Of a stretch of DNA of 64,000 nucleotides, positions 23,203 to 34,548 are shown piece by piece (the first letter of the stretch is position 1; each line of letters opens with the position of its first letter). The notes under the pieces are model-generated. The model did not search any database. It was not told the origin of the DNA and worked only from the letters and a program-made list of their open reading frames with translations. A program made the position numbers and the translations under genes. The DNA lies in contig BSBK01006752.1 of the NCBI GenBank assembly GCA_027943335.1, positions 197,001-261,000 on the forward strand. Direction: 5' to 3'. This DNA is from Chamaecyparis obtusa (Eukaryota; Streptophyta; Pinopsida; Cupressales; Cupressaceae).

Positions 23203-23208
23203 TTATCT

Positions 23209-24203
23209 GGGTGAACCCACAATAGTGGGTTACACTTTTTTGCCTGAACGGACACTGTACTCTAAATTTTGAATAAAACTTTTAGATTCAAATGCATATT
23301 GTCGTTAAACCGTTAAGAATCAGAAGATGAAGTAAATTAGAGTCTTTTAGGATTTTCTATCTAGATTCTAAATATATTTTTTATTTTTATTTTTGAATTT
23401 ATTTGATTGATTTCTTCTTTCTCCCACAAAAATTGGTATGTTGCCAAAAACGTCATTTTCAAAGAGTTACATTACTTTCGTAGAGCATAAATTTTTTTCT
23501 AAAATAGATATCAATGTGATTCTTTCAAATTTAGTTTTTTAACGTCCATAGAGAGGGCATGCAATTGGTTTTATGACATTATCATGATTATTTCATATTT
23601 TATTAACATTTGAAGTTGACTAAGCCGTAATTTTGACATACCTTGACTACATAGCTTATAACTTTTTGTGTATTTGTCCAATTTTATTTTTACTTTTTTT
23701 GATAGAAAGATAACTTCAATAGCTAGGGCATAGATATTTTTTAGAATTTTTTTTCTCTCATTTACTATTTTTCCATAAGCATCGAACATAGAGGTGGAGA
23801 TACGGTGAAATATCTATGTTTAGTAAAACTAAAAATACAAAGTCATAATAAACTTAATATATATTAACATTATAATAATTGGAAAGAGTTTTCTCAGTAG
23901 TACCTTACTACATAGATAGGTTTTTCAAATGAATTCATTTGATCTACCAAAAGATAAAGTTGAAGTGATTTTTTATCAGCATTTTAATAGGTGTGAAGGA
24001 GATTCCATTGTAGGTATGAATGAGGAGTATATATGTTATATCAATGATTTTTTTATCTAAGAGGCTTTGAGCTAACCATTTCTAATTAATTCTTTCAAAT
24101 TGAACCTCTCAAGGCTTAAACAATCATATTTTATTAAAAATGTGTCATTTCAGAAAAAATCAGCATGTCTAAAAAAGTGTAACCCACTATTGTGGGGTCA
24201 CCC
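23209..24203 (+). mobile_element. TIR DNA transposon (MITE-like), 4-bp target duplication ATCT
   Basis: Left end GGGTGAACCCACAATAGTGG.. and right end ..CCACTATTGTGGGGTCACCC are inverted repeats of about 33 bp with one mismatch. It is flanked by ATCT on both sides (23205-23208 and 24204-24207). The neighbouring duplicate at about 24282-24305 (CACAATACTTATCTATCACT) shows the empty site with a single ATCT. The interior is AT-rich with no transposase. The TIR itself is partly palindromic (CCCACAATAGTGGG). Superfamily not assigned. Confidence 0.8.
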
Positions 24204-24385
24204 ATCTATCACTCCTAGTAACGAGCACAATGACCTATCCTCACAACATGGTCTTTGTTTGAAATTGGCTATTGTTCCATATGTCACAATACTTATCTAT
24301 CACTCCTAGTAACAAGCACAATGATCTATCTTCACAACATGGTCTTTGTTTGAAGTTGGCTATTGTTCCATATGTTGTGCTTGAT
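24204..24385 (+). repeat. 91-bp tandem direct duplication
   Basis: ATCTATCACTCCTAGTAACG at 24204 and ATCTATCACTCCTAGTAACA at 24295 begin two nearly identical units ending near CATATG. The unit originally extended left of the TIR insertion. Confidence 0.75.
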
Positions 24386-25100
24386 GTTTCTCCTCTTGCA
24401 TGTTGTCCACCTTCGCCAAACACTGTTGATTGAGATAGGGGGGTAGGCGATACTCTTGACTAGATCCTCTTGTGTGGGGGATTTTATGTTTTTGTTTGTC
24501 ATTATGTGCTTCCCCCATAATGTGTTTCTTTAGATTTATTTAGATGACCCTTGTTGCTCTATTGGCACAATGTGATAAAGGAATCACCATATCATAAACA
24601 TTCTTCTATTTGTATCTCTCTTATTCTATATGTCGTTACATGTTATGTTGTACTTGTGCCACTATTCGTAAATGTGCCTTTGTGTTGTTTTATTGGGATG
24701 ATGCAAAAAAATAGACACTAATTATTTTTGGTCTCCGTGATGCCGGTTGAAAAAGACTCTTCTTTGTAACTCTTATGTGCTTTTCTTCCAAAGTGTTGTA
24801 TTTCTACTTCCTTTGGGGGATGATGACATTTCATTTTGATAAAATATTTTACATATTATCATATGATCATACTAACCTGAGAGTTGGTAAATCCCTTTCG
24901 TGCTCTCTTTTGTCATGTGCTCATTTCCCTTGATTTTTCCTTTCTTGAGGGCATTTCACAGTGGAAACATTTCTAGTGGAGGCATGTAGGATTTGTTAAA
25001 GTAATTGCTCCCATAATGGCTCTTGCAATCGTTTTAATGTGGGGGCATGCACTCTTCTCACATTTTGCACATGCACTATTTCAATTCTTCCTTGCATTTA
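24386..25100 (+). other. Non-coding internal region of the gag-only element
   Basis: No conserved protein motif on either strand. It occupies the place where RT and integrase would be expected in an autonomous relative. Confidence 0.5.
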
Positions 25101-25345
25101 GATCCTTTATGGATACACATTCCTTAAAGAAATATCCTCCCTTTTCTTTTCGATCCCTAAGGAAGCTTACATTCCCTTAGGATAGATCACTCTTTTGGAT
25201 CCATTATGGATACACTTTCCTTAAGGAAAAATCCATCCTTTTCTTTTTTGACCCCTAAGAAAGCTTACCTTCTCTTAGGAAAAGTTGTTCCTTTTCCAAA
25301 TCCCTTATTGGATACACTTTTCGTAAGGACAGATCCTTGATGGAT
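25101..25345 (+). repeat. Tandem repeat of about 95-105 bp, 2.5 copies, with inverted motifs
   Basis: Repeats of GGATACACWTTCCTTAAGGA, then CCTTTTCTTTT.GA.CCCTAAG and AAGCTTACCTTCCCTTAGGA. The motifs CCTTAAGG and CCCTAAGGAAGCTTAC..CTTAGG are self-complementary. Copies begin near 25101, 25195 and 25295. Confidence 0.6.
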
Positions 25346-25450
25346 TGACTAGCATGACACATAAACCTTCTAGAAGTTTCAATGCCATCTTTTTGTCGTG
25401 CCTTTTTTGTGTAGTTCACAATAAGACACACAATCTTACTAGGATAAGGT

Positions 25451-25452
<2 letters not shown>

Positions 25453-25492
<40 letters not shown>
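25453..25492 (+). repeat. (CT)20 microsatellite
   Basis: About 40 nt of uninterrupted CT repeats. Confidence 0.95.
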
Positions 25493-25493
<1 letters not shown>

Positions 25494-25644
25494 AAGTGAT
25501 GTCTCTCTTATCTCATTTTTGGATTTGATGAGGACTTAAGTCACTTGGAGGCTTGATGTTTCCTTATCTCCTTGACCTTGATAAGACCATCTTAAATATT
25601 TGATCTACTTTACCGTTAGAATGAGTTTGTCTCATACTCCTGCT

Positions 25645-25659
25645 AAAGTGGGGGCTAAA
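25645..25659 (+). promoter_or_regulatory. Polypurine tract of the gag-only element
   Basis: AAAGTGGGGGCTAAA directly precedes the LTR start TGTACCATCC. Confidence 0.65.
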
Positions 25660-27155
25660 TGTACCATCCTAAAAAGTAAGCACCCATTCATTTGGAAGCT
25701 CTAGTACTTTTTGGGCCCCATTTTAGTGATTTTTGAGATCCGAATGTGTTTATGCTTGATCTCTTGCTCCTCTTTTCCATTCTCCTCGAATTTCTTCACA
25801 CTTCTTGCATCCCAAAAACCATTTCAAAATATGCCTCTTTGGGACTAGACCAAATTTAGCCTAGTCCTAAACTAGGCTGACCCAGTTCCTCCTAGTCCTT
25901 TGAGGTTGTTTTTTAATGGGCTCCGGGCCCAATGCAGGGTTATTTCATTTCTCTCTCTTGATCATTGTCATCTTGCCAATTTTGGATCCCAAAATGAGTA
26001 TAAAAGGACATGAAAGATTCTCATTTTGACATCTATTATTATCCATAATATCCATATGCAATATCATCTTCAAGAAATCAAGTCCATGTACAAGCAATTA
26101 TTGGCAATTTCAAGTCATCACTTGGATTCAATATTTGAAGACAAGGCTCCCAATTCAAGTTTTCTTTCATTCAGGATCGATTCAAAGGAAATATTCCCTT
26201 ATTGATGCAAGTTTCTCTCTTCCATGGTGGCCAAGTAGAGGAATTCACAAGAAAGCAAGAAGATCTAGATCCATCCTTCTTCCTCTCCTTCTCCATTAAA
26301 GTGATCAAGCATATATACATCCAAGATCTCAAATCTAGCAAGTAGATCAATTGCATTTGTGAGGAAATCCTTGTTTCTATAACACATTTAAAGCATACAT
26401 CTTCATGGTTTTATCAAATTCACATCCATCCATGAGGGTTTGACAAGCAAGGTGAATACTTACATTTGTCTTGTTTTATATGCTTTACTTATTTACTTTC
26501 AAGGTTAATTCCTATATAGGGTTTGACTAAGGCAAGACTCTTTCCACAACAATTTCCCCAATTTCTTGTGTGTAGGAATTGGTGGTGCAGTTTTAGATCT
26601 TGATTTTTTAGGGTTTTGAAACTAGGGCTTAATCCTCCATAGATTTTATCAATTTTTACCCTTCCAGAACTAGGCTAACTTCTTGGTACTAGGCCGACTA
26701 GAGTCAACATATTCCTAAGAATATGTAAATTTCATGATCAAAAGTTATAGGTCTCAAAGTTCTAGATCCTAGATGGTTCTCAATTCTGACAAGTTTTCGA
26801 CTGTCAATTATAGATCTAACGTTCATTTGTCCTCTTCTATCCCTCAAGGTGAGTGCATCATTCTTATTTTCCTCGAGCACTTGCTTTGATACATTAGATT
26901 TGATATCAAACATTGATGGTTATCATCTTCTTTATCATTGCATAAGTGTTTGTCATACTTTACATTCCATATACATACATTTATGTCCATACAGGGAATA
27001 CTACCATCAAACTCCCCCTTTATCTAGATCGTACATTAGTACCCCTTCATCCATTTTGGGTTGTGCTAATCAGTTTTTGTCTAAGGGTGGGGTTTGGTAT
27101 TCCAATGTATATAGAAAGTGGGGGTCTATCATTGATCACCATTTTCCATATTACA
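25660..27155 (+). repeat. 3' LTR of the gag-only element
   Basis: Begins TGTACCATCC and ends ATATTACA, about 1496 bp. The TATA box TATAAAAGG is at 25999. Its last 0.6 kb is clearly homologous to the end of the 5' LTR, for example CATAAGTGTTTGTCATAC and TTTGGGTTGTGCTRATCAG. The first 0.88 kb has no match to the 5' LTR U3. Confidence 0.75.
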
Positions 27156-27444
27156 GTATCCAAATAGTCAACATTATACAATGTCATTTATGTGTCCATT
27201 GTAAGTTTAATCCCACACATTATGTCTAGGTTTGTACTTGTGGGGATTAAGTCTACACTGATGTAGGTGAACTAAAGAAAGAAGCAATAAATTTTCATAT
27301 TGTAATTCATTAATATGAGATAGCCCTAAACATATAACTAGTATTATTATGAATCAATTCCAAATATCCTCAACTTCCCTTTGTCAGCTTCAAAATCTAC
27401 TTAACAATGGTTTAAATATTACTTTAAATTCACATTAATTATAC
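27156..27444. other. Spacer with no recognised feature
   Basis: AT-rich sequence between the 3' LTR and the LINE insertion. I see nothing in it. Confidence 0.5.
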
Positions 27445-27458
27445 ATTTATTTTAATTA

Positions 27459-29127
27459 TTTTATGAAATGTCTCTGTCTCCAACAAATTCTTCTCATCCA
27501 ATGACTCCCATTGTTGCTTGTGTCATGGGTACTCACAATGTGGCTTGCACTAGGGTGCTACAGGGAGTTTCTATGCTATAAGGGGTTTCTGTTTTGTTAA
27601 ATGGTGCAACAAGGGTTTTTTCTATGGAGGGAGTGCTTGGTTTTGGAACTAGGTAAAGTGATTATGCACCTAGACACTCTGTTGGGAGATTGGGGTATAC
27701 TAAAGTTGTTAACATGGGGTCCCCCCCACCCCAAATTTGCTAATGGATGAAGCTTTGCTCAAGTTTCTAGATCTGTTGGTATTCCTCCCAAGGTGAAATC
27801 TTGACCTTTAGCTTGTGCCAAGACCTCCCCTGTGGTGGTTTGTGGCTTTGATGTGATATATAATGTGAACTTCTACCAACATTGCAAGTTGGTTTGTAGA
27901 TTTATTAGTTTTAGGCCTTCCCTACTAGAGTTGTATTGTTGGGTGATGGATTCTTGGAGACCCTTGGTTTTTGGTAACATTGATCTTTTCCCTTGTGATA
28001 AGGGGTTTTTTGTTGCTATTTTTCCTTCTTTGGAGGAACAAGATTTGGTGATAGGAAAGTTGTGGGATTGGGGAACTCACTCTCTCTTTGCAAAACCCTA
28101 GACAACCTCCTTCAACCCTCTTACTTAACCATTAAATGTGCATCTAGCGTGGGTTCGTCTTCTCAATTTGCCCCTTCATTTTTTAGAGAAATTTTGTTTT
28201 GAGGTGATCGATAATTCTATTGGCCATTTTTTTAGGGTAGATGATTCCACAACTGCCATGGGTCTCTCCGCTTTTGCACACATTTTGGTTGACATTGATA
28301 TCTTCACACCTCTTCTTGGGGATGTGGTTCTCATAGTGGGGATAGGCCGACAATGAGAGGATTATAAGGGCATCCACTTTCAATGTTGTTGATGCTTCTT
28401 CACTGGTCATTTGGCTACCAATTGTTCTTTCTTGCATTGGAAAGGTACTACTACTTGGTGGAAGGATGCTAATGGTGATCATTTGATGGTCTTGAATTTT
28501 AATTCTTCATTTAATGATGCTTCATAAGCTGATGATCATCTGGATGAGGCTCCTACTGCAAATTTAGCATCCTCTATCCTTGTAGATCCTACTTCACATC
28601 TTGTTGCTAGTGTGGCTCCCTTTGGCCATGTGGACCCTTCTCCATCTACTTCTCTTCCTTTGCTCCAATCTTTTGGTTGATGATTTGTAGCCTTCTTAGC
28701 ACTCTACCCCTTGTGTTGACAATCTCACAATATGGGTTATACCAATTGCTCCCCCTTGTGGTGGGGATCCCAAGGATAGTATTGCTTAGATGGTTGTTTG
28801 TAGGTGTAGGAAAAATCATGCTTTAGTTTCTCATTCTCATCCCCATGATGTGGGTGAGTTGTCTACCCACTCTTGATGTGAGTTACTAGTAGTCTTGCTA
28901 GTGTGTTATTAATGGTATGTTCTTGACCTTGTTGTAAATGACCATTTTGGTTTGTCTTTGTAAAGGCTAGTGCCCCTATTGTAAATGACCATTTTGGTTT
29001 GTCATTTTAAAGGCTAGTGCCCCTATTGTAAGTGTGTCTATGGCCTTTTTTGATGAATTTTATGCCATTGGACTGTACTTTTGTAAGAAACAACACCCAT
29101 GTTTTGCTGCTATTAATATAAAAAAAT
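27459..29127 (+). mobile_element. ORF1-only LINE ('half LINE') with 14-bp target-site duplication
   Basis: Flanked by identical ATTTATTTTAATTA at 27445-27458 and 29128-29141. The 3' end TGCTGCTATTAATATAAAAAAAT is typical of plant L1 elements. It carries only an ORF1-type protein and a 3' UTR; no endonuclease or RT. The 3' UTR includes a 47-bp tandem duplication (28933-28979 and 28980-29026). The AT-rich duplication could arise by chance, but the agreement with the A-rich tail argues for a real insertion. Confidence 0.7.
27820..28690 (+). pseudogene. LINE ORF1 protein with DUF4283 and zinc knuckle
   Basis: The DUF4283 pattern is clear: LVCRFISFRPSLLELYCWV, DKGFFVAIFPSLEEQDLVIG, WDWGTHSLFAKP, then after TAG at 28101 TSFNPLT, HLAWVRLLNLPLHFLEKFCFE and AFAHILVDIDIF. 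A broken CCHC-like knuckle follows (CxxCFFTGHLATNC, near 28380-28435). ORF1 proteins of plant L1 elements bind RNA and chaperone it. Stops at about 28101, 28128, 28354, 28373 and 28527 make it a pseudogene. The start is uncertain; the first part upstream is Ser/Thr-rich. Confidence 0.8.
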
Positions 29128-29141
29128 ATTTATTTTAATTA

Positions 29142-30059
29142 CTAGTCCCGACTCTAAATACCTAAGATTTTATTGTAGTCTAATCTTTTATCCTAGAGGT
29201 AAATTATATTGGAGTACATTTACTTCCACTGCAACTTGAAAATTATGAGCAATTTGTAGATCATGGTGGAAAGAGACGATATAGTTGATCTATCAATATT
29301 TGCACAATGATTTGAAGATTCATAAAAGGTGTTGAAAGAACCACACACTTCACTACAACAATGAAGACTATGATTGGTGTATTGCATTGAAAGTCTTGAA
29401 CAAGATTTGCTGAGTACTTTGATTAAATGGTGAGGTGTAGTATATACTTCCATAAAAGTCACGTGTTCTATTGTCATGCCTTATTGAAGTGTGTCCCTTC
29501 TCTTCCACATTATTAACAAAAAATTAAAAAAAAAAAAATCAAAAGTGTAATGAAAATAACAATTGTCAAATGTAATCCAACACTAGTTAAAGTACAATAC
29601 AACAACAATCAACTAATCAATATGAATAAGAGAATTGTCAATTTGATACAAACTTTTAACACCATTGATACTTATGATGCATTGTGATGACTAGATAACC
29701 AGTTTCCATTTGAAGTGGAGTTATAAATTTCTCCTACTTTAAAATACACCTAAAAAAATCTTCTACATAATGGAACATTTCTAACCTATGAAATATCTAT
29801 ATTTTACAGAGGAGAAAATGCAAGTTGTCTATGCAGTGAATAAATACAGTCTGATCAAAATAAATCAAAGTGCTAACAATTTTTTTAATTTTTTAATTAA
29901 TTAGCCGATAGGCTTTCCCTACGAGGTTGCTCACGTCTGTACGCAGGGAAAACTTGTCTCACGCTCCTGAAACCATTCTCCCCCATAAAACTGCCAAAAA
30001 TGTCAAAAAAGTGGTTTAGGATCATGGTTTAAGTTTTTCATTGTTGTTTCTATTTTGAA
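29142..30059. other. AT-rich spacer
   Basis: No conserved coding motif, repeat family or promoter recognised on either strand. Confidence 0.5.
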
Positions 30060-30680
30060 ATGATCACTATGAGTTTGCGCAAGGCCTACTCTCCAATCTT
30101 CTCGACTTTCCATGTTTACTTTTGTGCTGACAATGCATTAGATGCACTCTACTATTTCAGACTTTATGCAACCTGGCAAAGGTCATCCATTCCTCTGACG
30201 TTTTATTCATTTCTGGTAATGTTGGCGTTAATACTTCTATCAGACTGCCATCTCCTAATTGATAATTCTTTTATTTTCCCTACAATTTTTTATGCATCTA
30301 ATGGTTTTGACGATTGTACTGCATATGCAAAGTCTGATGCAATCGGTGCCGAAAATATGAGGTTGAAAAAGGAGGAGAATAACTTAAAGGTTTTAAATAA
30401 CATGAGCATAGCTTTTTCATTTCATATATAAGAATATGAAAGTGTTGTTACAAAGGGAATAAAAAACTTTTTTCATATTTATGGTGAATTTGTGATGAAA
30501 TAGGTGGCAAAGGGATGAACAAAAGAGGAAGAATATTTATATCTCAGGAGATCAGAATTGGAAGGAATGCATCATTCTACGCAAAGTGGAGTCGGCATAT
30601 GTTGCGGCTTATAAATTAATGTATCACCACGAAACAACCAAATTTACATTTCTTACAAGTCCTTGCGGCCCAAGGTAGGC
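30060..30680 (+). other. Possible unrecognised gene fragment
   Basis: A 123-residue open stretch (30060-30431) has hydrophobic segments (PLTFYSFLVMLALILLSDCH) and ends with a charged segment (AIGAENMRLKKEENNLKVLN). After an AT-rich gap a second coding-like stretch begins near 30500 (DEQKRKNIYISGDQNWKECI, then ESAYVAAYKLMYHHETTK). The gap could be an intron. I do not recognise the family. Chance open frames cannot be excluded. Confidence 0.25.
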
Positions 30681-31002
30681 CAGGAGATTATAATTATTAT
30701 TTTTTGTATTTTTATGTACATTCTTTATTCTTTAAGCATTTTTATTTATTTGTAGTTGTGTAAAAAAAGAATATAATAATAGAGATTATATTGTCTGATA
30801 CTTGTATTTCTAGCATACTTTCTATTTTGTTGAAAGTTGAAGAAAATAAATAAATTAATAAAATCTCTGCATATGGAGAGGAAAAAATAAATTAGTTTTT
30901 CACAAATAAATATATTAATTTAGATATGAACAAAATTGATATTTTTCAATCTATTGAATAATTAATAATATATTTAAAATAAAATAAAATAAATTAGGGT
31001 CA

Positions 31003-31260
31003 AGTGTATTATTAGAATTAGGGTTAGGGTTAGTTTGAAGATTAAAGTTAGGGTTAAAGTTAGAATTGTAGCTACATTTATCATATAGTTAGAGTTAAAA
31101 TTAAGGTAAGGTGTATGCTTAGAATTGTGGTTAGCATTAGTCTTACAATCAAAGTTAGGGTTAGGATTAGGATTATAGATGGAATTAAAATATAGTTAGA
31201 ATTGAAATGAGGAGTAGCATGAAATCTACAATTAAAATTACAACAATAATTAGGGTAGGA
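31003..31260 (+). repeat. Degenerate TTAGGG-like short repeats
   Basis: Contains AATTAGGGTTAGGGTTAG, AAAGTTAGGGTTAAAGTTAG and TTAGGGTTAGGATTAGGATT. The unit is 6 nt (TTAGGG) rather than the usual plant TTTAGGG, and strongly eroded. Confidence 0.6.
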
Positions 31261-34067
31261 AAAATGTTATATTTGAAATAGTTGCCAAGGAAAAATGAGT
31301 TAATGAATTGTCTTGTCTTATATTGTATTATTTTGCACTTTCAGATGAAGAAGAAATTCGCAACATTAGATGTAATGTTGTCAAAGATTGTTTTCAATGT
31401 TGTAGTGAAAGCTAGCAAAGACTAGGCTTTTATGATGGGTTTGATCGCCATTCTCCATCAAATGAATGGAGAATTCAACTCTATCTAAACTGCCATCACA
31501 TGACTAAACTAATCTGATTTCAAGAGATCATGTCTAAACCAAGTTGGAGCTCTTCTAACTTAGAGATCAACTTTGTATCAATGCATTTTTAATTGAATAA
31601 AGATGATGTTTAGGATTGTATAGAAAAAGATCAAGGAGGTGTTGAAGAAAAAGTTTTAAAGTAATATGATAATTGTATTTGTTGAGTGTAGTGTAGCTAT
31701 TATGCTTTAATTCTTGAGTCAAATGGGCTCTGTGTAACTGCCTGTAAGCTTAAACAAATCATATTCATGGGGAAAAACAAATTTCACATTTAATTGTGTT
31801 AAGTGGGTTAGATGACCCTCTCCAGTAAATTCATTAAAGCTCCATTAACTCACCCCATCATTACAGATTGTGAAAGTTTATTCTACTAAAATGCAGCTAC
31901 TTATCCACAAGAATAGGTTTAAGAGAATGTTCTTAATGACCAGACACCCCTACATTTTCAGCAATGGGTATCAAATTCATTTCAATGAAATCCCTCCTCC
32001 TGATATAAAAATTGGGTACATTGTTCCCGAGTGGCTAAGAAATTGAACCAATAAATTCTTACAAACTATTGCTTTAGATGCCCAATCATGGTTATTGAGT
32101 TAGAAAAAATTGAGGAAAATTGAGTAAAAATAGAGGAATCACGCTAAAATCCGAACCGACGGTAGATGAAAAGGCTAGAACAACATAGTTTGCTACAATG
32201 CTTTTCTTCGCAAATCTGAAAACGACGGCTGATGGCAGTTGTAAATTATTAATGGGGGCATATATCCGTCTGAATCAATACTAAGATGGGAGATTACACG
32301 ACATTGGCAAGCACAGTGATTTGTGAAATTATTGGCCACTACTGGTTAGACTAGTTGCAATCTCATTACCCACGTCACTGATGTACATCATAGATGAGAT
32401 CTGTGAAATTGTTCATCAATTGAAGGGAAGAGAGAGCACCATATGTCAGCAAGTTGGGCGAGGGAGAGGAAATGCGGTAAAAGATGGAATGGGCCCTAGG
32501 GAGGAAAACGGTGGTTGTGATCACAAATCGACAAAACTTTTTCTTCCTTTATACATTTCTTTCCTCATCGTCTTCCTCATGTAGATTGAATTTGAGATGG
32601 GTAATGTAATGTGATGTAAATGAGTGAATGAAAATTTGGCTATGATGGAACGCGTAGAGAAATAGACGTTTCCTCTTCTCGTAGCCCATTTCATTCATTT
32701 TCCTTTTCTCCCATTTTTTTTGTTTTCCTTCTATCACAAGTAGTAGTGATTGGTAGTCTCTACTGCTGACTCACACACAAGGTCTTATTCATATTCTCTC
32801 ATGCTCTGACGGGGAAGAGAGGGGAAAAGAAATTAGAGGGCATTCATTCGATTTCAATTCCTTTGCTTCCCTCCATTAACGAAAAACAATTTGACAACAT
32901 CCACTAATAATGAGAAAGAGTTAAATCACAAAAATCAATTAGGTTTCTTGAATGCCTGCACTCGTTGATCACTTGCAATTCAGTCAGCTTGTCCATATTT
33001 CCTAGGATTGACACTACAAGTCTATTGCAAGGTATAAATAAGCTTCTCAATTATAGTGCAGTTTATGAGAGAAGATAGCATTGCAAAGCTATGGTTTTTT
33101 CAAGACAAAAGTGAACCCAATTTTGCATGATAGATGCAATACAAGGAACTAATCTGGTTCATAGACACCTATTAAATTCTCAACATTGTAGCAATAAGTA
33201 TTTCTTTCTTTCTTTAATTGTTCTTCCCATTATTTTAAAAAATTGGGTTTTTAGTATTCAATAGCACACACATTCGATATGAACTATTAGTTGATGGTCC
33301 TCTCTTTTCACAAGGCTCAAGTTCACATGTACTTTGAATTGCTTGAGCTAGATATTACCCAGGTCCCGCAGTACTCATTTGAACTCAAGTCACACACAAT
33401 ATTAACTTTGATATGCAAGAAATAATTTCAAGATGTTGAGATTTCCAACTTGTTCAAATGTAGAGCATTACTTCCATATTTTGTCTCCTTGAAATTATAG
33501 ATCTCGAAAGTGGATGATAATAATTGAAATGAATCAAAATATATGAAAACAATGAAAAAAAAACAAAGAAATGTACTAAATTATAGTATACAATAAGACA
33601 TGTTTAAAGACCTATATTTTTATTTAATTGATTACATATTCTTAAAATTAGTTTATATCTTCCTTCTATTTATCTATTGGCTACACCTAGGTTGCAACTC
33701 TTATCGGTGCAAGTGCTACTGATAGATTCATTTGAAAATATGAACTTGTCAATGTGAAGTCTAATTTCATAAATTTTTATTTTATTTGAATGGTTATGCG
33801 GATGACATGATAACATTGAGATTTCAAAATATACAGCTTACCTAAACTTTAACTTCAAATCGTCCAAATTGAATGTTGCTAAGTACAACACTTCCTTCTA
33901 CAATGACACATTTTTTGGAATAGTACTTTCACCTCTACGACCTATCAATGTACCTTTGCACCTTCTTTCCGTACAAGTGCTAGTTATTAAAATCCGAATG
34001 CCGTGTTAACTGAATTTAATAATTAATTAAAAATTAAAGTAAATCATAATACAACAATCTTTTTTAT
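31261..34067. other. Long intergenic stretch without recognisable genes
   Basis: Both strands show only short unconserved frames. A 67-residue frame at 32381-32584 has no known motif. Nothing else is supported. Confidence 0.5.
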
Positions 34068-34192
34068 TTTTAATTAATTAAAAATCTCCTCAGTGATAAA
34101 TTCTGAATCCTGATATCTATGACTGTCCTTTTTAGTTTTACTTAATTAAAAAATCCCGTCAATGATACATTCTGATCTCTGCATAGATGTAG
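34068..34192 (+). repeat. Imperfect tandem duplication of about 63 bp
   Basis: TTAATTAAAAATCTCCTCAG..GATAAATTCTGAATCC is followed by TTAATTAAAAAATCCCGTCA..GATACATTCTGATCTC. It lies upstream of the resistance-gene relic. Confidence 0.55.
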
Positions 34193-34537
34193 AAAATGTT
34201 GCAGAGAACATGTTCATCAAGTAGGGGAAAGTTCCAAGTTGAAGAAGGTGCCCGCTGGTAAGGGCCATCTGACTTGAGCCACATCAAATTTATAATCTTA
34301 TTTCTGTGACAATCGTGGTTTGAATTCTCTTTAATCTACAGTGAATTCAAACTCAGCTCAGCCACTCCCTGTCATTCGATGAAACTGTAGCGCTGAAATT
34401 AATAATTTTAGCCAGAGATTAGGATTACGTCGAAGTCTATTTTCCTCTGAATTTTTAAATAGGTCACAATCTCGTCGCGCTTCCTCGTTTCTTCGTCGCA
34501 ATCCACCCCTCGTTTCGCTTACCTTTTTTTTAATTCT

Positions 34538-34548
34538 CTATATAACTA
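34538..34548 (+). promoter_or_regulatory. TATA box of the TIR-NBS-LRR relic
   Basis: CTATATAACTA lies about 110 nt upstream of the ATG at 34655 and follows a pyrimidine-rich tract. Position and context fit a plant core promoter. Confidence 0.55.

Larger units (their letters stand above)
17531..27155 (+). mobile_element. Non-autonomous gag+protease LTR retrotransposon
   Basis: Has a 5' LTR (17531-19897), a primer-binding site, a gag-protease coding region (20236-23202), a long non-coding stretch, a polypurine tract and a 3' LTR (25660-27155). No RT, RNase H or integrase is present anywhere in the internal 5.8 kb. This resembles the TR-GAG class of plant elements, which depend on partner enzymes. 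The two LTRs agree in R/U5 but not in U3, and the flanks (AGTAA and GTATC) do not match, so the copy is likely recombinant. Confidence 0.7.

Noticed and set aside
23571..23789. Minus-strand 72-residue frame as a transposase
   Set aside because: No DDE or zinc motif; AT-rich interior of a short TIR element.
25453..25492. CT repeat as a polypyrimidine promoter element
   Set aside because: A plain microsatellite; nothing nearby indicates a promoter start.
31003..31260. True telomeric repeat
   Set aside because: Units are TTAGGG-like, few and heavily decayed, unlike a plant TTTAGGG telomere; chromosome end is not supported.
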